The notes under the pieces are model-generated. The model had not been told where the DNA came from and did no database searches. It was given only the letters and a program-made list of their open reading frames with translations. Positions 8,218 through 15,946 of a stretch of DNA of 54,606 bases are shown here, in pieces. The position numbers were made by a program, and so were the translations under genes. The stretch comes from CAZLQR01 sp964366455 (GTDB lineage Bacteria; Patescibacteriota; Microgenomatia; UBA1406; GWC2-37-13): assembly GCA_964366455.1 (NCBI GenBank), contig CAYISZ010000004.1, positions 1 to 54,606 of the forward strand, read 5' to 3'. Every line of letters begins with the position of its first letter. Position 1 is the stretch's first letter.

Positions 8218-10371
8218 ATGGGGCGCAGGAAAAAACTCTTCAAGGTGGGAAATAAATCAGTGGGCAATATGTTTGGTCTCCTCTTCATTTTAAGTGGGGC
8301 CGGAATACTTCTATCGTTCTTCAGTAGCATCTTACCCTTAGACCAGGGTGGAAGTTATCTGGAGCTGATGAATGAGTTGGTAGTTTCTAAGATTGGAAAT
8401 CTTGGCTTTTTGGCACCTTTTGTACTTTTTGCCTTAGGAGCGCATTTTTTTAACTCAAGAAAATTAAAATTGGTTAAGGCAAATGTTTCGATTGGCCTTG
8501 TTTTGGTTTTTACCACACTCTTGGGAGCATTTCGCTCTGGAGAGTGGGGAGCATTCATAAGCGATAGTTTGACAGGCGATTTCTCACCACTTGGAACCTT
8601 CATTATCCTATTTGCTGCATTTCTAATCGGGCTAGTTATGCTTCTGGACACTTCTTTTGACTCCTTCCTTTTATTTTTAATAACTCTAGGCAAAGGGTTT
8701 GTCGCGTTTGTAAAAAACCATTTAATTCGTGAAATGCTGACTGACAAAAAAGATAAAAAGAATAATAAAGAAAAAGATTTCCCACAAAAAGACAACTTCA
8801 TTAAAGGAATGACAGCTCCAAAAGTATCAATTCCAGGATTATTTGGTGAACAAAAAGTGAAAACTAACCCCGCGGTTACAGAGAATGCTAATAAAGAATT
8901 TACCATGAGGCCGATGAATGTAAATAATCAAACTTGGGTTTATCCTCCAATGAGTTTACTGCGTGACGTTTCACAGCAAGGTGCAGATCGAGGAGACACA
9001 AAGCAGTATGCACAAACTATTGAAGACACGTTGGGAAGTTTTGGAGTAGGGGCACGTGTTGATGAAGTCAATGGAGGCCCGACAGTTACTCAGTACGCTT
9101 TACAGATTAAACCAGGAACAAAGCTTTCCAAGATCACTACGCTTTCAGGCAATCTCGCACTTGCCCTATCTGCTCCTACCGGACAGGTTCGTATTGAGGC
9201 ACCCATTCCTGGTAAAGCTCTTGTTGGAATTGAGATTCCTAACAATAGGGCAGAGATTGTTACATTAAAAAGATTACTAAACGATCCTCTATTTAAAAAT
9301 AATCCAGATCCACTGTTGGTTCCATTGGGCCTTGATGTTTCTGGAATGCCGCAAGCTGCGAGCTTATCAAATATGCCTCATGCGCTAATTGCAGGTCAAA
9401 CCAACTCGGGTAAATCAGTGATGTTAAATGCTTGGATTTCTACGCTTCTTTTCCGAACGAAGCCTGAAGAGGTGCGCTTAATTCTTGTAGATCCTAAACG
9501 CGTTGAGCTTTCTATGTATAACGGAGTTCCTCACCTACTTCAAGAAGTTATCGTAGATCCTGACAAAATTATTAACGCACTTTCCTGGACTGTGGGCGAG
9601 ATGAAGGCGAGATATGAAATTCTAGACAAGATGCACGCACGAAATTTAGAAGCCTACAATGCTATTCCGAACGTTGAAAAAAAGCCATACATAGTTTTTG
9701 TGATTGACGAGTTGGCGCAATTGATGATGCATGCACACAGTGATGCGGAGGATCTTATTACCAAAATTGCTCAGATGGCAAGAGCGGTAGGCATCCACCT
9801 AGTCCTCGCAACGCAACGGCCTTCTGTTGATATTATCACGGGTCTTATGAAGGCCAACATCCCAACAAGAATCGCCTTTAATGTTTCTTCTCTTGTGGAC
9901 TCTCGTGTTGTTATCGATACTCCAGGAGCAGAAAAATTACTAGGAAAGGGAGACATGTTGTATCTGCCACCAGACCAGGCTAAGCCTCGCCGTATTCAAG
10001 GACCTTATGTCACTTCTAATGAGGTTCATGAACTAGTGAGCTTCTTAAGAAATCAAAACCCAGTTACAAACTATACTACAGAAGTCACAGAACCAAGCAA
10101 TCACAGTCGAGCAGGAGGTGTTCCGACAGTAGGTGGTGGAAGCTCAAATCAAGATCCCCATTTCAGAGAGGCATTGGACTTGATTAATCAAAGCGATAAG
10201 GCATCGGCTTCTCTACTGCAGAGAAAACTTAAGGTAGGTTATTCACGTGCAGCTAGAATTCTGGATGAACTTCAGGAGGCAGGGTATGTGGGGCCTGCAT
10301 CAGGGTCAAAACCTCGTGAAATTCTCCGACGCGGTGCTATAGTAGATACTTCAGATCAACCGGAGGAATAA
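8218..10371 (+). CDS. ftsK: DNA translocase FtsK
   Basis: Septal double-stranded DNA pump that clears and segregates chromosomes at division. 717 residues: four hydrophobic segments in the first ~170 residues (membrane domain), a short Lys/Asn-rich linker, then the RecA-like motor with Walker A GQTNSGKS (about 392-399) and Walker B FVIDELAQLMM (about 493-503), including DPKRVELSMYNGVPHLL. The C-terminal gamma winged helix (about 640-700; RKLKVGYSRAARILDELQ) reads oriented DNA signals such as KOPS. Shorter than the E. coli protein because the linker is small, as in SpoIIIE/SftA-sized homologs. It ends 92 bp from the convergent mltG. Confidence 0.96.
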   Translation: MGRRKKLFKVGNKSVGNMFGLLFILSGAGILLSFFSSILPLDQGGSYLELMNELVVSKIGNLGFLAPFVLFALGAHFFNSRKLKLVKANVSIGLVLVFTTLLGAFRSGEWGAFISDSLTGDFSPLGTFIILFAAFLIGLVMLLDTSFDSFLLFLITLGKGFVAFVKNHLIREMLTDKKDKKNNKEKDFPQKDNFIKGMTAPKVSIPGLFGEQKVKTNPAVTENANKEFTMRPMNVNNQTWVYPPMSLLRDVSQQGADRGDTKQYAQTIEDTLGSFGVGARVDEVNGGPTVTQYALQIKPGTKLSKITTLSGNLALALSAPTGQVRIEAPIPGKALVGIEIPNNRAEIVTLKRLLNDPLFKNNPDPLLVPLGLDVSGMPQAASLSNMPHALIAGQTNSGKSVMLNAWISTLLFRTKPEEVRLILVDPKRVELSMYNGVPHLLQEVIVDPDKIINALSWTVGEMKARYEILDKMHARNLEAYNAIPNVEKKPYIVFVIDELAQLMMHAHSDAEDLITKIAQMARAVGIHLVLATQRPSVDIITGLMKANIPTRIAFNVSSLVDSRVVIDTPGAEKLLGKGDMLYLPPDQAKPRRIQGPYVTSNEVHELVSFLRNQNPVTNYTTEVTEPSNHSRAGGVPTVGGGSSNQDPHFREALDLINQSDKASASLLQRKLKVGYSRAARILDELQEAGYVGPASGSKPREILRRGAIVDTSDQPEE

Positions 10372-10394
10372 GCTACTCTGTATATCATGTTGCC

Positions 10395-10415
10395 TAGAAC
10401 GTGTAGCGTGTAGCT
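10395..10415 (+). repeat. Heptamer tandem array between ftsK and mltG
   Basis: Three 7-bp units, TAGAACG, TGTAGCG, TGTAGCT, in the convergent ftsK-mltG spacer. They resemble the units after murC and, in reverse complement, those inside murE and pgeF. The rest of the 92-bp spacer contains a loose inverted repeat (CGTGTAGCG with CGTTACACG) but no clear terminator. Confidence 0.6.
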
Positions 10416-10463
10416 CAAGAAAATACCTTGCGATTAGCGTTACACGATTTGCGATGCGCGAAA

Positions 10464-11435
10464 TTACTGAAGATATTTATCTATATTTCTTTGGTGCTCC
10501 ATCAGGTTGCGAGCGTAGTGAGTGCGGCCTTTAGAGTCATGAATGTAGAATAAGTATGGGGTTTTTGTGGTTCCGTTCACTACCGCATCAAGAGACGCTT
10601 TACCAGGATTGCAAATTGGGGTAGGCGGGAGTCCTGAAATTAAATAAGTGTTGAAAGGGGAATTAAACTTTAAATCTTCTAAAGTTAAGTTCTTTTTCCA
10701 CCACCTTTTTTCTACAGGCTGGTAACCAAGAGCATACTGAACTGTAGCATCAACCTGCAGCCTATGTCCTTCCTCAAGTCTCCTCAACATTATATTTGCA
10801 ATCTCTTGTCTATCCGCATCAAAAATTGCCTCTCTCTCTAAGAGTGATGCAAGAATGACTGCTCCGTTTTCAGAAAGTCCATTTTTAAGTGCTTTCGCTT
10901 TCATTTCAGGAGTGAACTTTGTGTAAAAGTTGTTCTTCATTATTGTCAGTACAGTTTCTGAAGTAGCATTTTTGGGAATTAGATATGTATCTGGAAAAAG
11001 ATATCCTTGTTGTGCCGCTGCCAAAAACTCTGCAGAAGGAATACCAAGTTCCTCAGTTACTTGATCTGCAATCTCTTCATTTCGCAAACCTTCAATAACT
11101 GTAAACCACGTATCTAGGCTTCCTTTTGTTAGATTTTTTGCAAGATTTGTGGCGGAAAGAGATCGTTGAAGTCTGTAGTCACCTGCCTGAATATTTTTCT
11201 CGATTCCCAGTTGCTTTACAAGCAATATAAAAACAATTTTATTACGAATAAGGCCTTCTTTCTCCAAATCTCTTGCAATAGCATTGAGACCCTGACCTTT
11301 TTCAATCACAAACAGTTTGCTTTGTTTATCGTTTTTGTCTACAGGAAGTGAGCCTTCAAAATAGAAACCGGCTCCTCCTAGAATAAATAAAAGCAATACA
11401 CTGCTTACTACCAGAAATTTATTTTTCGATTTCAT
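10464..11435 (-). CDS. mltG: Endolytic murein transglycosylase MltG
   Basis: YceG-like enzyme that cuts nascent glycan strands at the outer face of the membrane and is thought to set strand length. 323 residues: N-terminal anchor (about 7-25), a LysM-like region (about 40-105), then the catalytic domain with the conserved Glu in ASLLERE (about Glu200), YLFPDTY (about 145-151) and SPFNTYLISGLPPTPICNPG near the C-terminus. Last gene of the murJ-phosphorylase-mltG operon; its start overlaps the phosphorylase gene by 17 bp. Length and motifs are normal for the family. Confidence 0.95.
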   Translation of the reverse strand: MKSKNKFLVVSSVLLLFILGGAGFYFEGSLPVDKNDKQSKLFVIEKGQGLNAIARDLEKEGLIRNKIVFILLVKQLGIEKNIQAGDYRLQRSLSATNLAKNLTKGSLDTWFTVIEGLRNEEIADQVTEELGIPSAEFLAAAQQGYLFPDTYLIPKNATSETVLTIMKNNFYTKFTPEMKAKALKNGLSENGAVILASLLEREAIFDADRQEIANIMLRRLEEGHRLQVDATVQYALGYQPVEKRWWKKNLTLEDLKFNSPFNTYLISGLPPTPICNPGKASLDAVVNGTTKTPYLFYIHDSKGRTHYARNLMEHQRNIDKYLQ

Positions 11436-12681
11436 ATATGGGAAATGTTTCTAACGTGTCTACTGCTTCCTTAAATTTTAGTTGGTCTTTTGCATATAAA
11501 GTCATGATCACATCTTCTGAGTTAACCTGATCGCCAGTTTTTTTATGCATATATACTCCAGCCTGAACATCCTTTGGCGCTCCAAGTATACGCGCTACAG
11601 TGTTTAAGTTAAAGTTCTCTATCGATCTTATTTTACCTCTTTTTTGAGCTTTTATATCGTGTTTATGATTTGTAAACTTTAAGGACTCAGAAGTAACCTC
11701 AGAATCTCCACCTTGTTCCCTTATGATCTCCTTGAACTTCTTTAGAGCATCTCCTGACTGAAGAATTTTCTTTGCCTCCTCTTCACCATTTTTATTTGAT
11801 TTTGAGGTTTTGTAGCAAAGATCTAGTAGCTGCCCAGCAAGTCTCAATGCCTTCGCCTCAAGCTCTACAGGCTTATCTTTATGCTGTTCCAGCACGTACA
11901 GAACATCCCGAGCCTCAAGCATAGGCCCCACAGAGTTACCAGCGGGCTGCGATGCATGATTTATGTCTACCGCGACCTCGATACCGAATCGTTTAGCAAG
12001 ATCCCTGAGCTTTGTGGCAATCTTCTCAGCATCCTTTGTATGCTTAATTTTCATGGTTTTTCCGGTAGGTATATCCATCACCAAATGATTGCTACCCGCA
12101 GCAACTTTCTTCGCCATCACCGAGATTATAATCTTGTCGAAAGGCTCAAATGCCAGCTCCTCCTGAACTTCAATAATGACATCATCTGCAGGAGCCAGTC
12201 CAAGTTTTCCACCCCAGACAATACATCCACCTGTTTTTTCTACCACCTTTCTCATCTGAGCAGGAGTCATTGTAACCGGCGCCAACACCTCCATGGTATC
12301 TGCTGTTCCTGAGGGAGAGGTAATTGCTCTTGAAGATGTTTTTGGAATTTTAAATCCAGCGGCTGCAATTATGGGAACGATAATCATTGTGGTTCTGGTC
12401 CCTGCTAGCCCACCTGTCGAGTGTTTGTCCGCCACTATTCCATCGAATTCCAGACGAGTTCCCGTTTCTACCATTGCCTTTGTGAAGTAGTAGAGTTCGT
12501 CTGGTGTAAAGCCGTTTTTAAAAGACGATGCTACAAAGTATGTTGTTAAAACCTCGCTTAGCCGATGATGAGCAATCTCATCCATCAAATTGTAGATTTC
12601 TTTGTAGCTTAGTTTTTTGCCTACTAATTTCTTCTGGATGGTTTTAATTGCGCTTATCTGATCAATGTTATCATTCATCAC
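11419..12681 (-). CDS. deoA: Archaeal-type AMP phosphorylase / thymidine phosphorylase
   Basis: Nucleoside or nucleotide phosphorylase of the DeoA superfamily. KHSTGGLAGTRTT (about 86-98), KTSSRAITSPSGTADTMEV and WGGKLGLAPADD are signatures of the archaeal AMP phosphorylase branch rather than classical E. coli thymidine phosphorylase. Archaeal AMP phosphorylases are about 500 residues with an N-terminal domain of ~80; this one (420) lacks that domain, as some bacterial members do. It could split AMP, CMP, UMP or nucleosides; substrate cannot be settled from sequence. The start is GTG 12681 or ATG 12678, overlapping the murJ stop; it overlaps mltG by 17 bp. No RubisCO or ribose-1,5-bisphosphate isomerase gene is in the window. 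Confidence 0.85.
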   Translation of the reverse strand: MMNDNIDQISAIKTIQKKLVGKKLSYKEIYNLMDEIAHHRLSEVLTTYFVASSFKNGFTPDELYYFTKAMVETGTRLEFDGIVADKHSTGGLAGTRTTMIIVPIIAAAGFKIPKTSSRAITSPSGTADTMEVLAPVTMTPAQMRKVVEKTGGCIVWGGKLGLAPADDVIIEVQEELAFEPFDKIIISVMAKKVAAGSNHLVMDIPTGKTMKIKHTKDAEKIATKLRDLAKRFGIEVAVDINHASQPAGNSVGPMLEARDVLYVLEQHKDKPVELEAKALRLAGQLLDLCYKTSKSNKNGEEEAKKILQSGDALKKFKEIIREQGGDSEVTSESLKFTNHKHDIKAQKRGKIRSIENFNLNTVARILGAPKDVQAGVYMHKKTGDQVNSEDVIMTLYAKDQLKFKEAVDTLETFPIYEIEK

Positions 12682-14306
12682 TCTACGTCGGTATAAATTT
12701 CTACAACTCGTTTTTTATAGTGCTTGGCTTTGTGCATAAACTTAACTAACATAGCGGACTCTTTAATTCCGAAACTCCATGCTAAGAAAAAGTACAAAGA
12801 AGTAAATGCTAATCCAACAAAGAAAAGCAAGAACACAACGTTTATTGTTCTAGTGGTATCTAGAATTAATCCGTCTAGAATCTTCATCAACCAGTATGAG
12901 AAGAAAGAGGCTAGAAAGGTGACGAGAAGAATCTTAGAAAGTTCAACAGTCAGCATTTTATTATCGAATCCCTCAATCTTTTTACCCAACATATAAAGCA
13001 AGATCCAGACATTCGCCGATATTGATATAAAGAACGCCAATCCAAGAGACCAGACAGGGAAGTGTAATGCGAAGATAAAGGTTAGGCTTAAAACTACATT
13101 TAAGGCTATTGAAAAAAGGCTTGTGTAAAACGGTGTTTTGCTATCCAGAAAGGCATAAAAACATCTAGTTATAAAGTAGTAAAGCGAATGAGTGGGAATC
13201 GCAAGAGCAAAGTAAGAGAGAGTAAAGGCCGTCTGTACAGTTGCTGCCCAGTCAAACTTATCTCCTCCGAAGAAAAGTCGAACCAATGGAGTACGTGCAA
13301 AGATAAAGAATGCTGCAATCGGTAATGTCAGGAATAGTATGCTCAAAATTGACTCTGTAATAATTCGTCTAAATTCTTCGTGTTTTTTTTCTTGATAGAC
13401 CTCGGTTAGATAAGGAAGCGATGCCTGACCAAACGAGATTCCTATGATTGAAACGGGCAATAACTGTAGATGTTGAGCAAGATAAAAGATGGTGTAAGAG
13501 CCTGGAGCAAGAAGCGTAGTAAGCGTAAGATCAATAGTAGCATCGATTTGCGCAACCAGAACAGTTATCAGTCTCGGTATAACTAATTTATAAAAATCCT
13601 TCAAACCCTTTGTGAACTTAAGAACAGCTCTGTATGTAAAGTGTGAAGAATAGAACAGAGGGATCTGTATGAGAAACATTATGCTGGCGCCCGCAACAAC
13701 TCCCATAATTGGAGCAAGTAGATGATGTTGGGATGAGAAGATGACAGTGACCAGAATTATAACTACGTTGTATAGAACCGGCGCTAATGAAGAAATTATA
13801 AAGGTCTTGTTTGCTTGCCCAAGCCCGGTCAGAACATTGCTAAGAACAAGAAATGGCAGTTGGCCCAGAAGCAAGATTTTTGAGTAGAAAACTACACTTT
13901 GAATCTTCTCACCTGTGAATCCAGGTGTTATCAGAGGGATGATCCAGTCCGCTGTAAAGAACAGGACTAGAATAAGCAAGAAAAGAATGCCCGTTGTAAT
14001 ATTGATTATTGAGGATATGTTGATATCAAGGTCTTCCTTGTTCTTTTGATACTTGATGAAAATAGGCACAAATGATGTTGTGAGAGCTCCCGTAATAAGA
14101 AGTTCGAATACTATATCCGGAATTCTGAAAGAAGCAAAAAAGATGTCTAGCTCTTCTTTACCGAAATAGCCTGCTAGAACGCGATATCGTAAGAATCCAA
14201 ACAGTCTAGAAAGAATTATTGTGGACGCGACAATCAGTGTCGAAGAGATGATTGTTCTTTGCTTACTTAAAAATAAGTTTTTGGTTCCTGTGAACAGCCG
14301 ATTCAT
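12678..14306 (-). CDS. murJ: Lipid II flippase MurJ
   Basis: MviN/MurJ of the MOP superfamily, 542 residues with about 14 hydrophobic helices; it moves lipid II from the inner to the outer face of the membrane. The N-terminus has the family pattern STIILSRLFGFLRYRVLAGYFG, with the Arg residues (about 34, 39, 41) corresponding to the conserved basic residues of the central cavity, then DIFFASFRIPDIVFELL. First gene of the leftward operon, with a leaderless-type promoter, and divergent from mraZ, so lipid II flipping is placed back-to-back with the main cell wall cluster. Confidence 0.94.
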   Translation of the reverse strand: MNRLFTGTKNLFLSKQRTIISSTLIVASTIILSRLFGFLRYRVLAGYFGKEELDIFFASFRIPDIVFELLITGALTTSFVPIFIKYQKNKEDLDINISSIINITTGILFLLILVLFFTADWIIPLITPGFTGEKIQSVVFYSKILLLGQLPFLVLSNVLTGLGQANKTFIISSLAPVLYNVVIILVTVIFSSQHHLLAPIMGVVAGASIMFLIQIPLFYSSHFTYRAVLKFTKGLKDFYKLVIPRLITVLVAQIDATIDLTLTTLLAPGSYTIFYLAQHLQLLPVSIIGISFGQASLPYLTEVYQEKKHEEFRRIITESILSILFLTLPIAAFFIFARTPLVRLFFGGDKFDWAATVQTAFTLSYFALAIPTHSLYYFITRCFYAFLDSKTPFYTSLFSIALNVVLSLTFIFALHFPVWSLGLAFFISISANVWILLYMLGKKIEGFDNKMLTVELSKILLVTFLASFFSYWLMKILDGLILDTTRTINVVFLLFFVGLAFTSLYFFLAWSFGIKESAMLVKFMHKAKHYKKRVVEIYTDVE

Positions 14307-14314
14307 ATGTGCTT

Positions 14315-14320
14315 ATTATA
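14315..14320 (-). promoter_or_regulatory. -10 box of murJ
   Basis: Perfect minus-strand TATAAT (ATTATA on the plus strand) ending 8 bp before the murJ ATG at 14306; predicted start of transcription within 1-3 nt of the ATG. No good -35; a perfect inverted repeat (14327-14345) occupies that region instead. Confidence 0.6.
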
Positions 14321-14326
14321 AACCTT

Positions 14327-14345
14327 GTCCGACGTAACGTCGGAC
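14327..14345. repeat. Perfect 9-bp inverted repeat in the murJ-mraZ spacer
   Basis: GTCCGACGT and ACGTCGGAC around a single central A. It covers the expected -35 region of the murJ promoter and lacks a T run, so it reads as a dimeric-protein operator or cruciform rather than a terminator. Confidence 0.7.
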
Positions 14346-14348
14346 TGC

Positions 14349-14378
14349 GCGAATATTGCGTTACAGCGCAACATTCGC
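14349..14378. repeat. 12-bp-arm inverted repeat abutting the mraZ -35 box
   Basis: Arms GCGAATATTGCG and CGCAACATTCGC (11 of 12 positions complementary) flank a 6-base loop, TTACAG. The right arm ends exactly where the TTGACA of the mraZ promoter begins. No T run follows. Candidate operator; the binding protein is unknown. Confidence 0.7.
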
Positions 14379-14407
14379 TTGACAACTGCTTGTAAATGGT
14401 TCAAAAT
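14379..14407 (+). promoter_or_regulatory. Promoter of mraZ and the dcw cluster
   Basis: Consensus TTGACA (14379-14384), 17-bp spacer, CAAAAT (14402-14407). Transcription should start at about 14414, two bases before the mraZ ATG at 14416. The -10 is imperfect and lies within the MraZ box array, fitting a promoter occluded by its own product. Confidence 0.65.
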
Positions 14408-14430
14408 GGTTATATATGGTTTTTATTGGT
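14395..14430 (+). promoter_or_regulatory. MraZ operator: four TGGT boxes at 10-bp spacing
   Basis: TGGT occurs at 14397, 14407, 14417 and 14427, each in the context ATGGTT or ATTGGTG, exactly one helical turn apart. MraZ of E. coli binds direct repeats of TGGG-type boxes separated by 5 bp, i.e. the same 10-bp period. The third box contains the mraZ start codon (ATGGTT), so operator and coding sequence overlap. Autorepression by MraZ is inferred. Confidence 0.75.
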
Positions 14431-14808
14431 GAATTTCAAGTTTCTTTCACCGGTCTTGGGAGAATTGTTCTTCCAAAAAAAATCAGAGAACTATTAAAAG
14501 GAAACAGTTTTATTGTAACAAAAGGATTCGATAAATGTCTTGCTGGTTTTGACAAAGGAGACTGGGAAGACCGCGCTAACGAGCTATTACAGGTATCACT
14601 ATTAGAACAAGAAAATTTAGATAAAAGGAGATTTGTATTTTCGTCAGCAAGCAGCTTGGAGATTGACGAGCAGGGAAGATTTGTTATTCCGAAGAATTTG
14701 CTAGAGTTTGCAGACTTGAACAAGAAGGTGACGATTATAGGGGTGGGAGATCATTTCGAGCTATGGGACGAAGAAAACTGGAAAAAGAGATCGGATATTA
14801 AGAACTAA
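14416..14808 (+). CDS. mraZ: Transcriptional regulator MraZ
   Basis: AbrB-fold regulator of division and cell wall genes. 130 residues with two tandem MraZ repeats: FTGLGRIVLPKKIRE (about 11-25) and DEQGRFVIPKNLLE (about 79-92). The second keeps the DxxxR signature; the first has lost the Asp. MraZ forms oligomeric rings that bind phased direct repeats, matching the array at its own start. First gene of the dcw cluster, as in most bacteria. Its 3' end lies in a heptamer array that supplies the stop codon. Confidence 0.95.
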   Translation: MVFIGEFQVSFTGLGRIVLPKKIRELLKGNSFIVTKGFDKCLAGFDKGDWEDRANELLQVSLLEQENLDKRRFVFSSASSLEIDEQGRFVIPKNLLEFADLNKKVTIIGVGDHFELWDEENWKKRSDIKN

Positions 14809-14826
14809 GAACTAAAAAATAAGAAC
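14799..14826 (+). repeat. Heptamer tandem array at the mraZ-rsmH junction
   Basis: Units TAAGAAC, TAAGAAC, TAAAAAA, TAAGAAC: four 7-bp repeats with one degenerate copy. The array starts inside the last mraZ codons, includes the stop codon, and fills most of the 25-bp spacer. Confidence 0.75.
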
Positions 14827-14833
14827 TAACAAA

Positions 14834-15670
14834 ATGACACATACACCGGTAATGCTAAGCGAAGTTATCGAAGCGTTGCAGGTAGGCAAGGGTAAGAGAT
14901 ATATCGACGCGACAATGGGACAGTTAGGGCACCTTAACAAAATTCGGGAGCTTGGAGGAGAGGTACTAGGACTTGATTACGACGAGCAACAGATTGAAAA
15001 GGCTTCGAAACAGCTGGAAGGTACGGGCGCAGTTGTCGCTCATGGAAACTTTGCAGACATCGAAGCTATAGCCAAAAAACTGGAATTTTACCCTGTAGAT
15101 GGAGTTTTGTTTGATTTAGGGATCTCATACGGACAGATGAAGACTAACGGAATTGGACTCTCTTACAAAAACAGCAATGAACCATTAGATATGAGGTTAT
15201 TTGATCAAACGAAGGAAAACGCGGCCGACTTTCTTAACTCTGCAAACGAAGAAGAGATATATATAGTTTTGGCCAAGTATGGCGAGGAGCCATTATCACA
15301 AAAAATCGCCAGAGCCATAATAATTAGAAGAAGTAAACGCAGAATAGAGACGGTCGGAGATTTATGCGAAGCAATAAACACCGTTACAAAGAATGATGAC
15401 AACCGCGTATATAGTCGAATCTTTCAAGCTCTGCGAATGTTAATCAATGATGAAGTCGAGAATCTTCAGAAAGGATTTTCTGGAGCTTTATCGCTTCTTA
15501 AGTCGGGAGGAGTGCTTGTTATTATCACCTTTAATTCAGGTGAAGATAGGCAAGTTAAGAAATTAATTTCAAATTTCAAATCTCAAATTTCAAAAGATTG
15601 GAAGGTAAAAAAGAAAATGGCAAAGACATTTGAGAGATCGGCCTTAATGAGAGTGGTTATAAAAGTATGA
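14834..15670 (+). CDS. rsmH: 16S rRNA (cytosine(1402)-N(4))-methyltransferase
   Basis: SAM-dependent methyltransferase (MraW) modifying 16S C1402 in the decoding centre. 278 residues, shorter than the usual ~310. Family features: HTPVMLSEVI at the N-terminus, DATMGQLGH as a variant of the SAM-binding loop (usually DATxGxGGH), GVLFDLGIS, EPLDMR, FQALRMLINDE and a C-terminal ERSALMRVV. A heptamer array lies in the coding sequence near the C-terminus (SNFKSQISK). The altered glycine loop is odd but other landmarks are intact. Overlaps the next gene by 4 bp (ATGA). Confidence 0.93.
   Translation: MTHTPVMLSEVIEALQVGKGKRYIDATMGQLGHLNKIRELGGEVLGLDYDEQQIEKASKQLEGTGAVVAHGNFADIEAIAKKLEFYPVDGVLFDLGISYGQMKTNGIGLSYKNSNEPLDMRLFDQTKENAADFLNSANEEEIYIVLAKYGEEPLSQKIARAIIIRRSKRRIETVGDLCEAINTVTKNDDNRVYSRIFQALRMLINDEVENLQKGFSGALSLLKSGGVLVIITFNSGEDRQVKKLISNFKSQISKDWKVKKKMAKTFERSALMRVVIKV
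15567..15594 (+). repeat. Intragenic heptamer array in rsmH
   Basis: TTTCAAA, TTTCAAA, TCTCAAA, TTTCAAA: four 7-bp units inside the rsmH coding region, encoding part of SNFKSQISK near the C-terminal end, a position likely to be a surface loop. Confidence 0.75.
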
Positions 15671-15945
15671 GAAATAATAAATTTAAATCTATAATCGGGG
15701 TTCTATTCACATTTTTAATCGCTGCAAATATATTTGCGTTTGTGATGAGTATGAAACAAAGTCAGGGGATTCAAGATTTTGAAGCCAAAACTCACCAATT
15801 AAAGCTTGAAAACAGCGATCTTGAAGAGGCGATGTACAATGTGAACTCACTTCAATATGCTGCATCAAAAGCGGCGGAGCTCTCCTTTACCTCAAAGGCT
15901 AAGCCGATATATCTTCACCCTCTAGGAGTCGCGAAGCGTAACTAA
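15667..15945 (+). CDS. ftsL: FtsL/DivIC-like septum protein
   Basis: Small bitopic protein of 92 residues: short basic cytoplasmic tail, one transmembrane helix (about 9-27), then a heptad-patterned coiled coil (about 33-65; FEAKTHQLKLENSDLEEAM). FtsL proteins diverge strongly in sequence; the call rests on topology, size and position between rsmH and ftsI. Its role would be to bridge FtsQ/FtsB and FtsW/FtsI. ATGA overlap with rsmH and 1 bp before ftsI indicate one transcript. Confidence 0.8.
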   Translation: MRNNKFKSIIGVLFTFLIAANIFAFVMSMKQSQGIQDFEAKTHQLKLENSDLEEAMYNVNSLQYAASKAAELSFTSKAKPIYLHPLGVAKRN

Positions 15946-15946
15946 T

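Noticed and set aside
8355..8906. 183-residue minus-strand frame opposite ftsK
   Set aside because: Lies wholly antisense to the FtsK membrane domain, with low-complexity Ser/Lys composition and no homology I recognise.
10372..10463. Bidirectional terminator between ftsK and mltG
   Set aside because: The imperfect inverted repeat has a long loop and no T run; the heptamer array explains the similarity.
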